Source: Canna indica
Lineage: Eukaryota > Streptophyta > Magnoliopsida > Zingiberales > Cannaceae
DNA: 64,000 nucleotides
NCBI GenBank assembly: GCA_034359265.1
Contig: CP136897.1
Span: 37,869,501 to 37,933,500 of the forward strand
Reading direction: 5' to 3'
Position numbers and translations under genes: made by a program. The notes beneath the pieces are model-generated. The model did no database searches. It saw only the letters and a program-made list of their open reading frames with translations, and was not told where the DNA came from. Numbering within the stretch: the stretch's first letter is position 1; each line of letters opens with the position of its first letter. Positions 33,405 to 45,181 of this stretch are shown in pieces.

Positions 33405-33521
33405 GGGTGCAATCATACTAGCACTAACGCACCGGATCCCATCAGAACTCCGAAGTTAAGCGTGCTTGCGCGAGAGTGGTACTAGGATGGGTGACCCCTT
33501 GGGAAGTCCTCGCGTTGCACC
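33405..33521 (+). rRNA. 5S rRNA: 5S rRNA gene, copy 77 (C15T/G65C/A74G type)
   Basis: 117 nt. Changes: G7A, C15T, G65C, A74G, C95T, T109C. Confidence 0.94.
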
Positions 33522-33889
33522 TTTTTTTTTACTACCTATTTGATTGCACGACGAGATCATTTTTTTTACCAATCTTTCTAACCAAACGTTAAGGACGGAC
33601 GACATCGTCGCCATAAAATTTCGCTGTCGATCGCCCGCGCGGGGCCCGCCGCAACCTCTACGGCCGGCTCGATCGACCAACCGACCTGAAAAATTAAAAT
33701 TTGTAAATAAATAATAAAAAAACATTTCAATTATTATTTTTCGTTTAAAACGGGCGTAACTCCGTGCATTATTGTCCGATATCAGCTTTTCACGTGGCGC
33801 TGAAAGGTGCGCAAAGAGACGAAGAAAATGACCCCCGAACTCTCCCTCGGACGCTCACCCTTATTAGCCGACGATCAGAAGTGCATATC

Positions 33890-34006
33890 GGGTGTGATCA
33901 TACCAGCACTAACGCACCGGATCCCATAAGAACTCCGAAGTTAAGGGTGCTTGGGCGAGAGTAGTACTAGGATGGGTGACCCCTTGGGAAGTCCTCGTGT
34001 TGCACC
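33890..34006 (+). rRNA. 5S rRNA: 5S rRNA gene, copy 78
   Basis: 117 nt. Changes: C6T, C39A, C57G (A box), C95T. Confidence 0.94.
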
Positions 34007-34375
34007 TTTTTTTTTACTACCTATTTGATTGCACGACGAGATCATTTTTTTTACCAATCTTTCTAACCAAATGTTAAGGACGGACGACGTCGTCGCCATA
34101 AAATTTGGCTGTCGATCGCTCACGCGGGGCCCGCCGCAACCTCTACGGCCAGCTCGATCGACCAACCGACCCAAAAAATTAAAATTTGTAAATAAATAAG
34201 AAAAATAACATTTCAATTATTATTTTTTATTGAAAACGGGCGTAACTCCGTGCATTATTGTCCGATTTCAGCTTTTCACGTGGCGCTGAAAGGCGCGCGA
34301 AGAGACGAAGAAAATGACCCCCGAACTCTCCCTCGGACGCTCACCCTTATTAGCCGACGATCAGAAATGCATATC

Positions 34376-34492
34376 GGGTGTGATCATACCAGCACTAACG
34401 CACCGGATCCCATCAGAACTCCGAAGTTAAGCATGCTTGGGTGAGAGTAGTATTAGGATGGGTGACCCCCTGGGAAGTCCTCGTGTTGCACT
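34376..34492 (+). rRNA. 5S rRNA: 5S rRNA gene, copy 79
   Basis: 117 nt. Changes: C6T, G58A (A box), C67T (IE), C78T, C117T. Confidence 0.94.
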
Positions 34493-34859
34493 TGTTTTTT
34501 TACTACCTATTTGATTGCACGACGAGATCATTTTTTTTACCAATCTTTCTAACCAAACATTAAGGACGGACGACTTCGTCGCCATAAACCTTGGCTGTCG
34601 ATCTCCCGCGCGGGGCCCGCCGCAACCTCTACGGCCGGCTCGATCGACCAACAGACCCGAAAAATTAAAATTTGTAAATAAATAATAAAAAAACATTTCA
34701 ATTATTATTTTTCATTTAAAACGGGCGTAACTCCGTGCATTATTGTCCGATTTCAGCTTTTCACGTGGCGCTGAAAGGCACGCGAAGAGACGAAGAAAAT
34801 GACCCCGAGTTGTCCCTCGGACGCTCACCCTTATTAGCCGACGATCAGAAGTGCATGAC

Positions 34860-34976
34860 GGGTGCGATCATACAAGCACTAACGCACCGGATCCCATCCG
34901 AACTCCGAAGTTAAGCGTGCTTGCGCGAGAGTGGTACTAGGATGGGCGACCCCTTGGGAAGTCCTCGTGTTGCACC
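34860..34976 (+). rRNA. 5S rRNA: 5S rRNA gene, copy 80 (G65C/A74G type)
   Basis: 117 nt. Changes: C15A, A40C, G65C, A74G, T88C and C95T (C box). AC lies between the gene and a T7 run. Confidence 0.93.
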
Positions 34977-35344
34977 ACTTTTTTTACTACCTATTTGATT
35001 GCACGACGAGATCATTTTTTTTACCAATCTTTCTTACAAAACGTTAAGGAAGGACGACGTCGTCGCCATAAATCTTGGCTGTCGAGCACCCGCGCGGATC
35101 CCGCCGCAACCTCTACGGCTGGCTCGATCGACCAACCGACCCGAAAAATTAAAATTTGTAAATAAATAAGAAAAATAACATTTCAATTATTATTTTTCGT
35201 TTAAAACGGGCGTAACTCCGTGCATTATTGTCCGATTTCAGCTTTTCACGTGGCGCTGAAAGGCACGTGAAGAGACGAAGAAAATGACCCCGAGTTGTCC
35301 CTCGGATGCTCACCCTTATTAGCCGACGATCAGAAGTGCATGAC

Positions 35345-35459
35345 CGGTGCGATCATACTAGCACTAACGCACCGGATCCCATCTGAACTCCGAAGTTAAG
35401 CGTGCGTGTGCGAGAGTAGTACTAGGATGGTGACCCCTGGGAAGTCCTCGTGCTGCACT
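35345..35459 (+). rRNA. 5S rRNA: 5S rRNA gene, copy 81, two deletions
   Basis: 115 nt. G1C, C15T, A40T, T62G, G65T, T111C, C117T, with the same two C-box deletions as 32923. Confidence 0.91.
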
Positions 35460-35826
35460 TGTTTTTTTACTACCTATTTGATTGCACGACGAGATCATTT
35501 TTTTACCAATCTTTCTAACCAAACGTTAAGGACGGACGACGTCGTCGTCATAAATCTTGGTTGTCGATCGCCCGCGCGGGGCCCGCCGCAACCTCTACGG
35601 CCGGCTCGATCGACCAACCGACCCGAAAAATTAAAATTTGTAAATAAATAATAAATATAACATTTCAATTATTATTTTTCGTTTAAAACGGGCGTAACTC
35701 CGTGCATTATTGTCCGATTTCAGCTTTTCACGTGGCGCTGAAAGGCACGCGAAGAGACGAAGAAAATGACCCCGAGTTGTCCCTCGGACGCTCACCCTTA
35801 TTAGCCGACGATCAAAAGTGCATGAC

Positions 35827-35943
35827 GGGTGCGATCATACTAGCACTAACGCACCGGATCCCATCAGAACTCCGAAGTTAAGCGTGCTTGCGCGAGAGTG
35901 GTACTAGGATGGTTGACCCCTTGGGAAGTCCTCGCGTTGCACC
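35827..35943 (+). rRNA. 5S rRNA: 5S rRNA gene, copy 82 (C15T/G65C/A74G type)
   Basis: 117 nt. Changes: C15T, G65C, A74G, G87T and C95T (C box), T109C. Confidence 0.94.
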
Positions 35944-36312
35944 TTTTTTTTTACTACCTATTTGATTGCACGACGAGATCATTTTTTTTACCAATCTTTC
36001 TAACCAAACGTTAAGGACGGACGACATCGTCGCCATAAAATTTGGCTGTCGATCGCCCGCGCGGGGCCCGCCGCAACCTCTACGGCCGGCTCGATCGACC
36101 AACCGACCCGAAAAATTAAAATTTGTAAATAAATAAGAAAAATAACATTTCAATTATTATTTTTCGTTTAAAACGGGCGTAACTCCGTGCATTATTGTCC
36201 GATATCAGCTTTTCACGTGGCGCTGAAAGGTGCGCAAAGAGACGAAGAAAATGACCCCCGAACTCTCCCTCGGACGCTCACCCTTATTAGCCGACGATCA
36301 GAAGTGCATATC

Positions 36313-36429
36313 GGGTGTGATCATACCAGGACTAACGCACCGGATCCCATCAGAACTCCGAAGTTAAGGGTGCTTGGGCGAGAGTAGTACTAGGATGGGT
36401 GACCCCTTGGGAAGTCCTTGCGTTGCTTC
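36313..36429 (+). rRNA. 5S rRNA: 5S rRNA gene, copy 83
   Basis: 117 nt. Changes: C6T, C18G, C57G (A box), C95T, C107T, T109C, A115T, C116T. The 3' end TTGCTTC would weaken helix I. Confidence 0.93.
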
Positions 36430-36796
36430 TTTTTTTTACTACCTATTTGATTGCACGACGAGATCATTTTTTTTACCAATCTTTCTAACCAAACGTTAAG
36501 GACGGACGACGTCGTCGCCATAAATCTTGGCTGTCGATCGCCCGCGCGGGGTCCGCCGCAACCTCTACAGCCGGCTCGATCGACCAACCGACCCGAAAAA
36601 TTAAAATTTGTAAATAAATAAGAAAAATAACATTTCAATTATTATTTTTCGTTTAAAACGGGCGTAACTCCGTGCATTATTGTCCGATTTTAGCTTTTCA
36701 CGTGGCGCAGAAAGGCGCGCGAAGGGACGAAGAAAATGACCCTGAGCTGTCCCTCGGACGCTCACCCTTATTAGCCGACGATCAGAAGTGCATGAT

Positions 36797-36913
36797 GGGT
36801 GCGATCATAGCAACACTAACGCACCAGATCCCTTCAAAAATCCGAAGTTAAGCGTGCTTGGGCGAGAGTAGTACTAGGATGGGTGACCCCCTGGGAAGTC
36901 CTCGTGTTGCACC
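36797..36913 (+). rRNA. 5S rRNA: 5S rRNA gene, copy 84
   Basis: 117 nt. Changes: C14G, G17A, G30A, A37T, G41A, C44A. Internal boxes unchanged, but the 5' half, including helix II and III positions, is altered. T at -1. Confidence 0.94.
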
Positions 36914-37280
36914 TTTTTTTTTACTACCTATTTGATTCCACGACGAGATCATTTTTTTTACCAATCTTTCGAACCAAACGTTAAGGACGGACGACGTCGT
37001 CGCCATAAAATTTGGTTATCGATCGCCCGCGCGGGGCTCGCCGCAACCTCTACGGCCGGCTCGATCGACTAACCGACCCGAAAAATTAAAATTTGTAAAT
37101 AAATAAGTAAAATAACATTTAATTAAAAATTTTCGTTTAAAACGGGCGTAAGTCCGTGCATTACTGTCCGATTTTAGCTTTTCACGTGGCGCTGAAAGGC
37201 GCGCGAAGAGACGAAGAAAATGACCCCCGAACTCTCCCTCGGACGCTCACCTTATTAGCCGATGATCAGAAGTGCATATC

Positions 37281-37397
37281 GAGTGCGATCATACCAGCAC
37301 TAACGCACCGGATCCCATCAGAACTCCGAAGTTAAGCGTGCATGGGCGAGAGTAGTACTAGGATGTGTGACCCCTTCGTAAGTCCTCGTGTTGCACC
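37281..37397 (+). rRNA. 5S rRNA: 5S rRNA gene, copy 85
   Basis: 117 nt. Changes: G2A, T62A (A box), G86T, C95T, G97C, G99T. Confidence 0.93.
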
Positions 37398-37765
37398 TTT
37401 TTTTTTACTACCTATTTGATTGCACGACGAGATCATTTTTTTTACCAATCTTTCTAACCAAACGTTAAGAACGGACGACGTCATCACAATAAATCTTGGC
37501 TGTCGATCGCCCGCGCGGGGCCCGCCGCAACCTCTACTGCTGGCTCGATCGACCAACCGACCCGAAAAATTAAAATTTGTAAATAAATAAGAAAAATAAC
37601 ATTTCAATTATTATTTTTCGTTTAAAACGGGCGTAACTCCATTCATTATTGTCCGATTTCAGCTTTTCACGAGGCGCTGAAAGGCACGCGAAGAGACGAA
37701 GAAAATGACCCCGAGTTGTCCCTCGGACGCTCACCCTTATTAGCCGACGATCAAAAGTGCATGAC

Positions 37766-37881
37766 CGGTGCGATCATACTAGCACTAACGCACCGGATCC
37801 CATCTGAACTCCGAAGTTAAGCGTGCGTGGGCGAGAGTAGTACTAGGATGGGTGACCCGTGGGAAGTCCTCGTGCTGCACT
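37766..37881 (+). rRNA. 5S rRNA: 5S rRNA gene, copy 86, 1-nt deletion
   Basis: 116 nt: one C lost, with GACCCGTGGG. G1C, C15T, A40T, T62G, T111C, C117T. Keeps the G that its relatives lost from ATGGGTG. Confidence 0.92.
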
Positions 37882-38248
37882 TGTTTTTTTACTACCTATT
37901 TGATTGCACGACGAGATCATTTTTTTACCAATCTTTCTAACCAAACGGTAAGGACGGACGACGTCGTTGTCATAAATCTTGGCTGTCGATTGCCCGCGCG
38001 GGGCCCGCCGCAACCTCTACGGCCGGCTCGATTGTCCAACCGACCCGAAAAATTAAAATTTGTAAATAAATAAGAAAAATAACATTTCAATTATTATTTT
38101 TCGTTTAAAACGGGCGTAACTCCGTGCATTATTGTCCGATTTCAGCTTTTCACGTGGCGCTGAAAGGCACGCGAAGAGACGAAGAAAATGACCCCGAGTT
38201 GTCCCTCGGACGCTCACCCTTATTAGCCGACGATTAGAAGTGCATGAC

Positions 38249-38365
38249 GGGTGCGATCATACTAGCACTAACGCACCGGATCCCATCAGAACTCCGAAGT
38301 TAAGGGTGCTTGGGCGAGAGTAGTACTAGGATGGGTGACCCCTTGGGAAGTCCTTGCGTTGCACC
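38249..38365 (+). rRNA. 5S rRNA: 5S rRNA gene, copy 87
   Basis: 117 nt. Changes: C15T, C57G (A box), C95T, C107T, T109C. First gene of the 4191-bp duplication. Confidence 0.94.
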
Positions 38366-38733
38366 TTTTTTTTTACTACCTATTTGATTGCACCACGAGA
38401 TCATTTTTTTTACCAATCTTTCTAACCAAACGTTAAGGACGGACGACGTCGTCGCCATAAATCTTGGCTGTCGATCGCCCGCGCGGGGCCCGCCGCAACC
38501 TCTACTGCCGGCTCGATCGACCAATCGACCCGAAAAATTAAAATTTGTAAATAAATAAGAAAAATAACATTTCAATTATTATTTTTCGTTTAAAACGGGC
38601 GTAACTCCGTGCATTATTGTCCGATTTCAGCTTTTCACGTGGCGCTGAAAGGCGCGCGAAGGGACGAAGAAAATGACCCTGAGCTGTCCCTCGGACGCTC
38701 ACCCTTATTAGCCGACGATCAGAAGTGCATGAT

Positions 38734-38850
38734 GGGTGCGATCATAGCAACACTAACGCACCGGATCCCTTCAAAAATCCGAAGTTAAGCGTGCTTGGGC
38801 GAGAGTAGTACTAGGATGGGTGATCCCCTGGGAAGTCCTCGTGTTGCACC
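38734..38850 (+). rRNA. 5S rRNA: 5S rRNA gene, copy 88
   Basis: 117 nt. Changes: C14G, G17A, A37T, G41A, C44A, C91T (C box). T at -1. The following spacer has AACATTTAATTAAAA in place of AACATTTCAATTATT. Confidence 0.94.
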
Positions 38851-39217
38851 TTTTTTTTTACTACCTATTTGATTCCACGACGAGATCATTTTTTTTACCA
38901 ATCTTTCGAACCAAACGTTAAGGACGGACGACGACGTCGCCATAAAATTTGGCTATCGATCGCCCGCGCGGGGCACGCCGCAACCTCTACGGCCGGCTCG
39001 ATCGACTAACCGACCCGAAAAATTAAAATTTGTAAATAAATAAGTAAAATAACATTTAATTAAAATTTTTCGTTTAAAACGGGCGTAAGTCCGTGCATTA
39101 CTGTCCGATTTTAGCTTTTCACGTGGCGCTGAAAGGCGCGCGAAGAGACGAAGAAAATGACCCCGAGTTGTCCCTCGGATGCTCACCCTTATTAGCCGAC
39201 GATCAGAAGTGCATGAC

Positions 39218-39332
39218 CGGTGCGATCATACTAGCACTAACGCACCGGATCCCATCTGAACTCCGAAGTTAAGCGTGCGTGGGCGAGAGTAGTACTAGGA
39301 TGGTGACCCCTGGGAAGTCCTCGTGCTGCACT
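39218..39332 (+). rRNA. 5S rRNA: 5S rRNA gene, copy 89, two deletions
   Basis: 115 nt. G1C, C15T, A40T, T62G, T111C, C117T and the two C-box deletions of 32923. Confidence 0.91.
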
Positions 39333-39699
39333 TGTTTTTTTACTACCTATTTGATTGCACGACGAGATCATTTTTTTACCAATCTTTCTAACCAAACGTT
39401 AAGGACGGACGACGTCGTCGTCATAAATCTTGGCTGTCGATCGCCCGCGCGGGGCCCGCCGCAACCTCTACGTTCGGCTCGATCGACCAACCGACCCGAA
39501 AAATTAAAATTTGTAAATAAATAAGAAAAATAACATTTCAATTATTATTTTTCGTTTAAAACGGGCGTAACTCCGTGCATTATTGTTCGATTTCAGCTTT
39601 TAACGTGGCGCTAAAAGGCGCGCGAAGAGACGAAGAAAATGACCCCGAGCTATCCCTCGGACGCTCACCCTTATTAGCCGACGATCAGAAGTGCATGAT

Positions 39700-39816
39700 G
39701 GGTGCGATCATACCACCACTAACGCACCGGATCCCATCAGAACTCCGAAGTTAAGCGTGCTTGGGTGAGAGTAGTACTAGGATGGGTGACCCCCTAGGAA
39801 GTCCTCGTGTTGCACC
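39700..39816 (+). rRNA. 5S rRNA: 5S rRNA gene, copy 90
   Basis: 117 nt. Changes: G17C, C67T (IE), G97A. T at -1. Same set as copy 1, 39.3 kb away. Confidence 0.95.
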
Positions 39817-40184
39817 TTTTTTTTTAATACCTATTTGATTGCACGACGAGATCATTTTTTTTACCAATCTTTCCCACCAAACGTTAAGGACGGACGACGT
39901 CGTCGACATAAAATTTGGCTATCGATCGCCCGCGCGGGGCCCGCCGTAACCTCTACGGCCGGCTCGATCGACCAACCGACCCGAAAAATTAAAATTTGTA
40001 AATAAATAAGAAAAATAACATTTCAATTATTATTTTTCGTTTAAAACGGGCGTAACTCCGTGCATTTTTGTCCGATTTCAGATTTTCACGTGGCGCTAAA
40101 AGGCGCGCGAAGAGACGAAGAAAATGACCCCGAGCTATCCCTCGGACGCTCACCCTTATTAGCCGACGATCAGAATTGCATCAT

Positions 40185-40301
40185 GGGTGCGATCATACCA
40201 GCACTAACGCACCGGATCCCATCAGAACTCCTAAGTTAAGCGTGCTTGGGCGAGAGTAGTACTAGGATGGGTGACCCCGTGGGAAGTCCTCGTGTTGCAC
40301 C
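40185..40301 (+). rRNA. 5S rRNA: 5S rRNA gene, copy 91
   Basis: 117 nt. Changes: G48T, C95G. T at -1. The following spacer has CGCGGGACCCGCCGCCACCAC, a block H mark. Confidence 0.95.
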
Positions 40302-40670
40302 TTTTTTTTTAACTACCTATTCGATTGCACGACGATATCATTTTTTTTACCAATCTTTCTAACCAAACGTTAAGGACGGACGACGTCGTCGACATAAAAT
40401 TTGGCTGTCGATCGCCCACGCGGGACCCGCCGCCACCACTACGGCCGGCTCGATCGACCAAAAGACCCGAAAAATTAAAATTTGTAAATAAATAAGAAAT
40501 ATAACATTTCAATTATTATTTTTCGTTTAAAACGGGCGTAACTCCGTGCATTATTGTCCGATTTCAGCTTTTCACGTGGCGCTAAAAGGCGCGCGAAGAG
40601 ACGATGAAAATGACCCCGAGCTATCCCTCGGACGCTCACCCTTATTAGCCGACGATCAGAAGTGCTTCAC

Positions 40671-40787
40671 GGTTGCGATCATACCAGCACTAACGCACCG
40701 GATCCCATCAGAACTCCGAAGTTAATCGTGCTTGGGCGAGAGTAGTACTAGGATGGGTGACCCCTTGGGAAGTCTTCGTGTTGCACC
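40671..40787 (+). rRNA. 5S rRNA: 5S rRNA gene, copy 92
   Basis: 117 nt. Changes: G3T, G56T (A box), C95T, C105T. Confidence 0.94.
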
Positions 40788-40990
40788 TTTTTTTTTACTA
40801 CCTATTTGATTGCACGACGATATCATTTTTTTTACCAATCTTTCTAACCAAACGTTAGGAGACGGACGACGTCGTCGACATAAAATTTGGCTGTCGATCG
40901 CCCGCGCGGGGCCCGCCGCAACCTCTACGGCCGGCTCGATCGACCAACCGACCCGAAAAATTAAAATTTGTAAATAAATAAGAAAAATAA

Positions 40991-41098
40991 CATACCAGCA
41001 CTAACTCACCGGATCCCATCAGAACTCCGAAGTTAAGCGTGCTTCGGCGAGAGTAGTACTAGGATTGGTGACCCACTGGGAAGTCCTCGTGTTGTACC
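40991..41098 (+). pseudogene. 5S rRNA: 5S copy 93, 5'-truncated short unit
   Basis: Nt 10-117 after AATAA. Changes: G25T, G64C, G85T, C95A, C114T. Same class as 1203 and 3913. Confidence 0.93.
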
Positions 41099-41468
41099 TT
41101 TTTTTTTTTACTACCAATTTGATTGCACGACGATATCATTTTTTTTACCAATCTTTCTAACCAAACGTTATGGACGGACGACGTCGTCGACAAAAAATTT
41201 GGCTGTCGATCGCCCGCGCGGGGCCCGCCGCAACCTCTACGGGCGGCTCGATCGACCAACCGAGCCGAAAAATTAAAATTTGTAAATAAATAAGAAATAT
41301 AACATTTCAATTATTATTTTTCGTTTAAAACGGGCGTAACTCCGTGCATTATTGTCCGATTTCAGCTTTTCACGTGGCGCTAAAAGGCGCGCGAAGAGAC
41401 GAAGAAAATGACCCCGAGCTATCCCTCGGACGCTCACCCTTATTGGCCGACGATCAGAATTGCATCAT

Positions 41469-41585
41469 GGGTGCGATCATACCAGCACTAACGCACCGGA
41501 TCCCATCAGAACTCCTAAGTTAAGCGTGCTTGGGCGAGAGTAGTACTAGGATGGGTGACCCCGTGGGAAGTCCTCGTGTTGCACC
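41469..41585 (+). rRNA. 5S rRNA: 5S rRNA gene, copy 94
   Basis: 117 nt. Changes: G48T, C95G. T at -1, TTATTG upstream. The following spacer has GCTCGCTCAAGGGCCC, a disrupted GC core. Confidence 0.95.
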
Positions 41586-41954
41586 TTTTTTTTTACTACC
41601 TATTTGATTGCACGACGAGATCATTTTTTTTACCAATCTTTCGAACCAAACGTTAAGGACGGATGACGTCGTCGACATAAAATTTGGATGTCGATCGCTC
41701 GCTCAAGGGCCCGCCGCAACCTCTACGGCCGGCTCGATCGACCAACCGATCCGAAAAATTAAAATTTGTAAATAAATAAGAAATATAACATTTCAATTAT
41801 TATTTTTCGTTTAAAACGGGCGTAACTCCGTGAATTATTGTCCGATTTCAGCTTTTCACGTGGCGCTAAAAGGCGCGCGAAGAGACGAAGAAAATGACGC
41901 CGAGCTATGCCTCGGACGCTCACCCTTATTAGCCGACGATCAGAATTGCATCAC

Positions 41955-42071
41955 GGGTGCGATCATACCAGCACTAACGCACCGGATCCCATCAGAACTC
42001 CGAAGTTAAGCGTGCTTGGGCGAGAGTAGTACTAGGATGGTTGACCCTGTGGGAAGTCCTCGTGTTGCACC
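41955..42071 (+). rRNA. 5S rRNA: 5S rRNA gene, copy 95
   Basis: 117 nt. Changes: G87T, C94T, C95G, all in the C box. Confidence 0.94.
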
Positions 42072-42439
42072 TTTTTTTTTACTACCTATTTGATTGCACG
42101 ACGAGATCATTTTTTTTACCAATCTTTCTAACCAAACGTTAAGGACGGACGACGTCGTCGACATAAAATTTGGATGTCGATCGCTCGCGCAGGGCCCGCC
42201 GCAACCTCTACGGCCGGCTCGATCGACCAACCGATCCGAAAAATTAAAATTTGTAAATAAATAAGAAATATAACATTTCAATTATTATTTTTCGTTTAAA
42301 ACGGGCGTAACTCCGTGCATTATTGTCCGATTTCAGCTTTTCACGTGGCGCTAAAAGGCGCGCGAAGAGACGAAGAAAATGACCCCGAGCTATCCCTCGG
42401 ACGCTCACCCTTATTAGCCGACGATCAGAAGTGCATGAT

Positions 42440-42556
42440 GGGTGCGATCATACTAGCACTAACGCACCGGATCCCATCAGAACTCCGAAGTTAAGGGTGC
42501 TTGGGCGAGAGTAGTACTAGGATGGGTGACCCCTTGGGAAGTCCTTGCGTTGCACC
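42440..42556 (+). rRNA. 5S rRNA: 5S rRNA gene, copy 96
   Basis: 117 nt. C15T, C57G, C95T, C107T, T109C, as in 38249, but T at -1. Confidence 0.94.
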
Positions 42557-42924
42557 TTTTTTTTTACTACCTATTTGATTGCACAACGAGATCATTTTTT
42601 TTACCAATCTTTCTAACCAAACGTTAAGGACGGACGACGTCGTCGCCATAAATCTTGGCTGTCGATCGCCCGCGCGGGGCCCGCCGCAACCTCTACTGCC
42701 GGCTCGATCGACCAATCGACCGGAAAAATTAAAATTTGCAAATAAATAAGAAAAATAACATTTCAATTATTATTTTTCGTTTAAAACGGGCGTAACTCCG
42801 TGCATTATTGTCCGATTTCAGCTTTTCACGTGGCGCTGAAAGGCGCGCGAAGGGACGAAGAAAATGACCCTGAGCTGTCCCTCGGACGCTCACCCTTATT
42901 AGCCGACGATCAGAAGTGCATGAT

Positions 42925-43041
42925 GGGTGCGATCATAGCAACACTAACGCACCGGATCCCTTCAAAAATCCGAAGTTAAGCGTGCTTGGGCGAGAGTAGT
43001 ACTAGGATGGGTGATCCCCTGGGAAGTCCTCGTGTTGCACC
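42925..43041 (+). rRNA. 5S rRNA: 5S rRNA gene, copy 97
   Basis: 117 nt. C14G, G17A, A37T, G41A, C44A, C91T, as in 38734. T at -1. Confidence 0.94.
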
Positions 43042-43408
43042 TTTTTTTTTACTACCTATTTGATTCCACGACGAGATCATTTTTTTTACCAATCTTTCGA
43101 ACCAAACGTTAAGGACGGACGACGACGTCGCCATAAAATTTGTCTATCGATCGCCCGCGCGGGGCCCGCCGCAACCTCTACGGCCGGCACGATCGACTAA
43201 CCGACCCAAAAAATTAAAATTTATAAATAAATAAGTAAAATAACATTTAATTAAAATTTTTCGTTTAAAACGGGCGTAAGTCCGTGCATTACTGTCCGAT
43301 TTTAGCTTTTCACGTGGCGCTGAAAGGCGCGCGAAGAGACGAAGAAAATGACCCCGAGTTGTCCCTCGGATGCTCACCCTTATTAGCCGACGATCAGAAG
43401 TGCATGAC

Positions 43409-43523
43409 CGGTGCGATCATACTAGCACTAACGCACCGGATCCCATCTGAACTCCGAAGTTAAGCGTGCGTGGGCGAGAGTAGTACTAGGATGGTGACCC
43501 CTGGGAAGTCCTCGTGCTGCACT
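43409..43523 (+). rRNA. 5S rRNA: 5S rRNA gene, copy 98, two deletions
   Basis: 115 nt, with the listed changes of 39218. Confidence 0.91.
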
Positions 43524-43890
43524 TGTTTTTTTACTACCTATTTGATTGCACGACGAGATCATTTTTTTACCAATCTTTCTAACCAAACGTTAAGGATGGA
43601 CGACGTCGTCGTCATAAATCTTGGCTGTCGATCGCCCGCGCGGGGCCCGCCGCAACCTCTACGGCCGGCTCGATCGACCAACCGACCCGAAAAATTAAAA
43701 TTTGTAAATAAATAAGAAAAATAACATTTCAATTATTATTTTTCGTTTAAAACGGGCGTAACTCCGTGCATTATTGTTCGATTTCAGCTTTTCACGTGGC
43801 GCTAAAAGGCGCGCGAAGAGACGAAGAAAATGACCCCGAGCTATCCCTCGGACGCTCACCCTTATTAGCCGACGATCAGAAGTGCATGAT

Positions 43891-44007
43891 GGGTGCGATC
43901 ATACCACCACTAACGCACCGGATCCCATCAGAACTCCGAAGTTAAGCGTGCTTGGGTGAGAGTAGTACTAGGATGGATGACCCCCTAGGAAGTCCTCGTG
44001 TTGCACC
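43891..44007 (+). rRNA. 5S rRNA: 5S rRNA gene, copy 99
   Basis: 117 nt. G17C, C67T (IE), G87A and G97A (C box). T at -1. G87A is new relative to 39700. Confidence 0.95.
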
Positions 44008-44375
44008 TTTTTTTTTAATACCTATTTGATTGCACGACGAGATCATTTTTTTTACCAATGTTTCTAACCAAACGTTAAGGACGGACGACGTCGTCGACAT
44101 AAAATTTGGCTATCGATCGCCCGCGCAGGGCCCGCCGTAACCTCTACGGCCGGCTCGATCGACCAACCGACCCGAAAAATTAAAATTTGTAAATAAATAA
44201 GAAAAATAACATTTCAATTATTATTTTTCGTTTAAAACGGGCGTAACTCCGTGCATTTTTGTCCGATTTCAGATTTTCACGTGGCGCTAAAAGGCGCGCG
44301 AAGAGACGAAGAAAATGACCCCGAGCTATCCCTCGGACGCTCACCCTTATTAGCCGACGATCAGAATTGCATCAT

Positions 44376-44492
44376 GGGTGCGATCATACCAGCACTAACG
44401 CACCGGATCCCATCAGAACTCCTAACTTAAGCGTGCTTGGGCGAGAGTAGTACTAGGATGGGTGACCCCGTGGGAAGTCCTCGTGTTGCACC
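44376..44492 (+). rRNA. 5S rRNA: 5S rRNA gene, copy 100
   Basis: 117 nt. G48T, G51C (A box), C95G. T at -1. Confidence 0.94.
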
Positions 44493-44861
44493 TTTTTTTT
44501 TAACTACCTATTCGATTGCACGACGATATCATTTTTTTTACCAATCTTTCTAACCAAACGTTAAGGACGGACGACGTCGTCGACATAAAATTTGGCTGTC
44601 GATCGCCCACGCGGGACCCGCCGCCACCACTACGGCCGGCTCGATCGACCAAAAGACCCGAAAAATTAAAATTTGTAAATAAATAAGAAATATAACATTT
44701 CAATTATTATTTTTCGTTTAAAACGGGCGTAACTCCGTGCATTATTGTCCGATTTCAGCTTTTCACGTGGCGCTAAAAGGCGCGCGAAGAGACGATGAAA
44801 ATGACCCCGAGCTATCCCTCGGACGCTCACCCTTATTAGCCGACGATCAGAAGTGCTTCAC

Positions 44862-44978
44862 GGGTGCGATCATACCAGCACTAACGCACCGGATCCCTTC
44901 AGAACTCCGAAATTAATCGTGCTTGGGCGAGAGTAGTACTAGGATGGGTGACCCCCTGGGAAGTCTTCGTGTTGCACC
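44862..44978 (+). rRNA. 5S rRNA: 5S rRNA gene, copy 101
   Basis: 117 nt. A37T, G51A and G56T (A box), C105T. T-run begins TTCTTTTTT. Confidence 0.94.
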
Positions 44979-45181
44979 TTCTTTTTTACTACCTATTTGA
45001 TTGCACAATGAGATCATTTTTTTTACCAATCTTTCTAACCAAACGTTAGGAGACGGACGACGTCGTCGACATAAAATTTGGCTGTCGATCGCCCGCGCGG
45101 GGCCCGCCGTAACCTCTACGGCCGGCTCGATCGACCAACCGACCCGAAAAATTAAAATTTGTAAATAAATAAGAAAAATAA

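Larger units (their letters stand above)
32438..34006 (+). repeat. Higher-order block G, first copy
   Basis: Gene starts 32438, 32923, 33405 and 33890 match 34860, 35345, 35827 and 36313 at an offset of 2422-2423 bp (five units). Shared rare marks are C15A in the first gene and G1C, A40T, T62G with two deletions in the second. Confidence 0.85.
34860..36429 (+). repeat. Higher-order block G, second copy
   Basis: Partner of 32438-34006, with the same order of four distinctive genes. Confidence 0.85.
38249..41098 (+). repeat. Higher-order block H, first copy
   Basis: Seven consecutive copies (starts 38249, 38734, 39218, 39700, 40185, 40671 and short unit 40991) recur in order at 42440-45289. 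The offset is 4191 bp for every one, so this is the clearest segmental duplication in the window. Confidence 0.93.
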
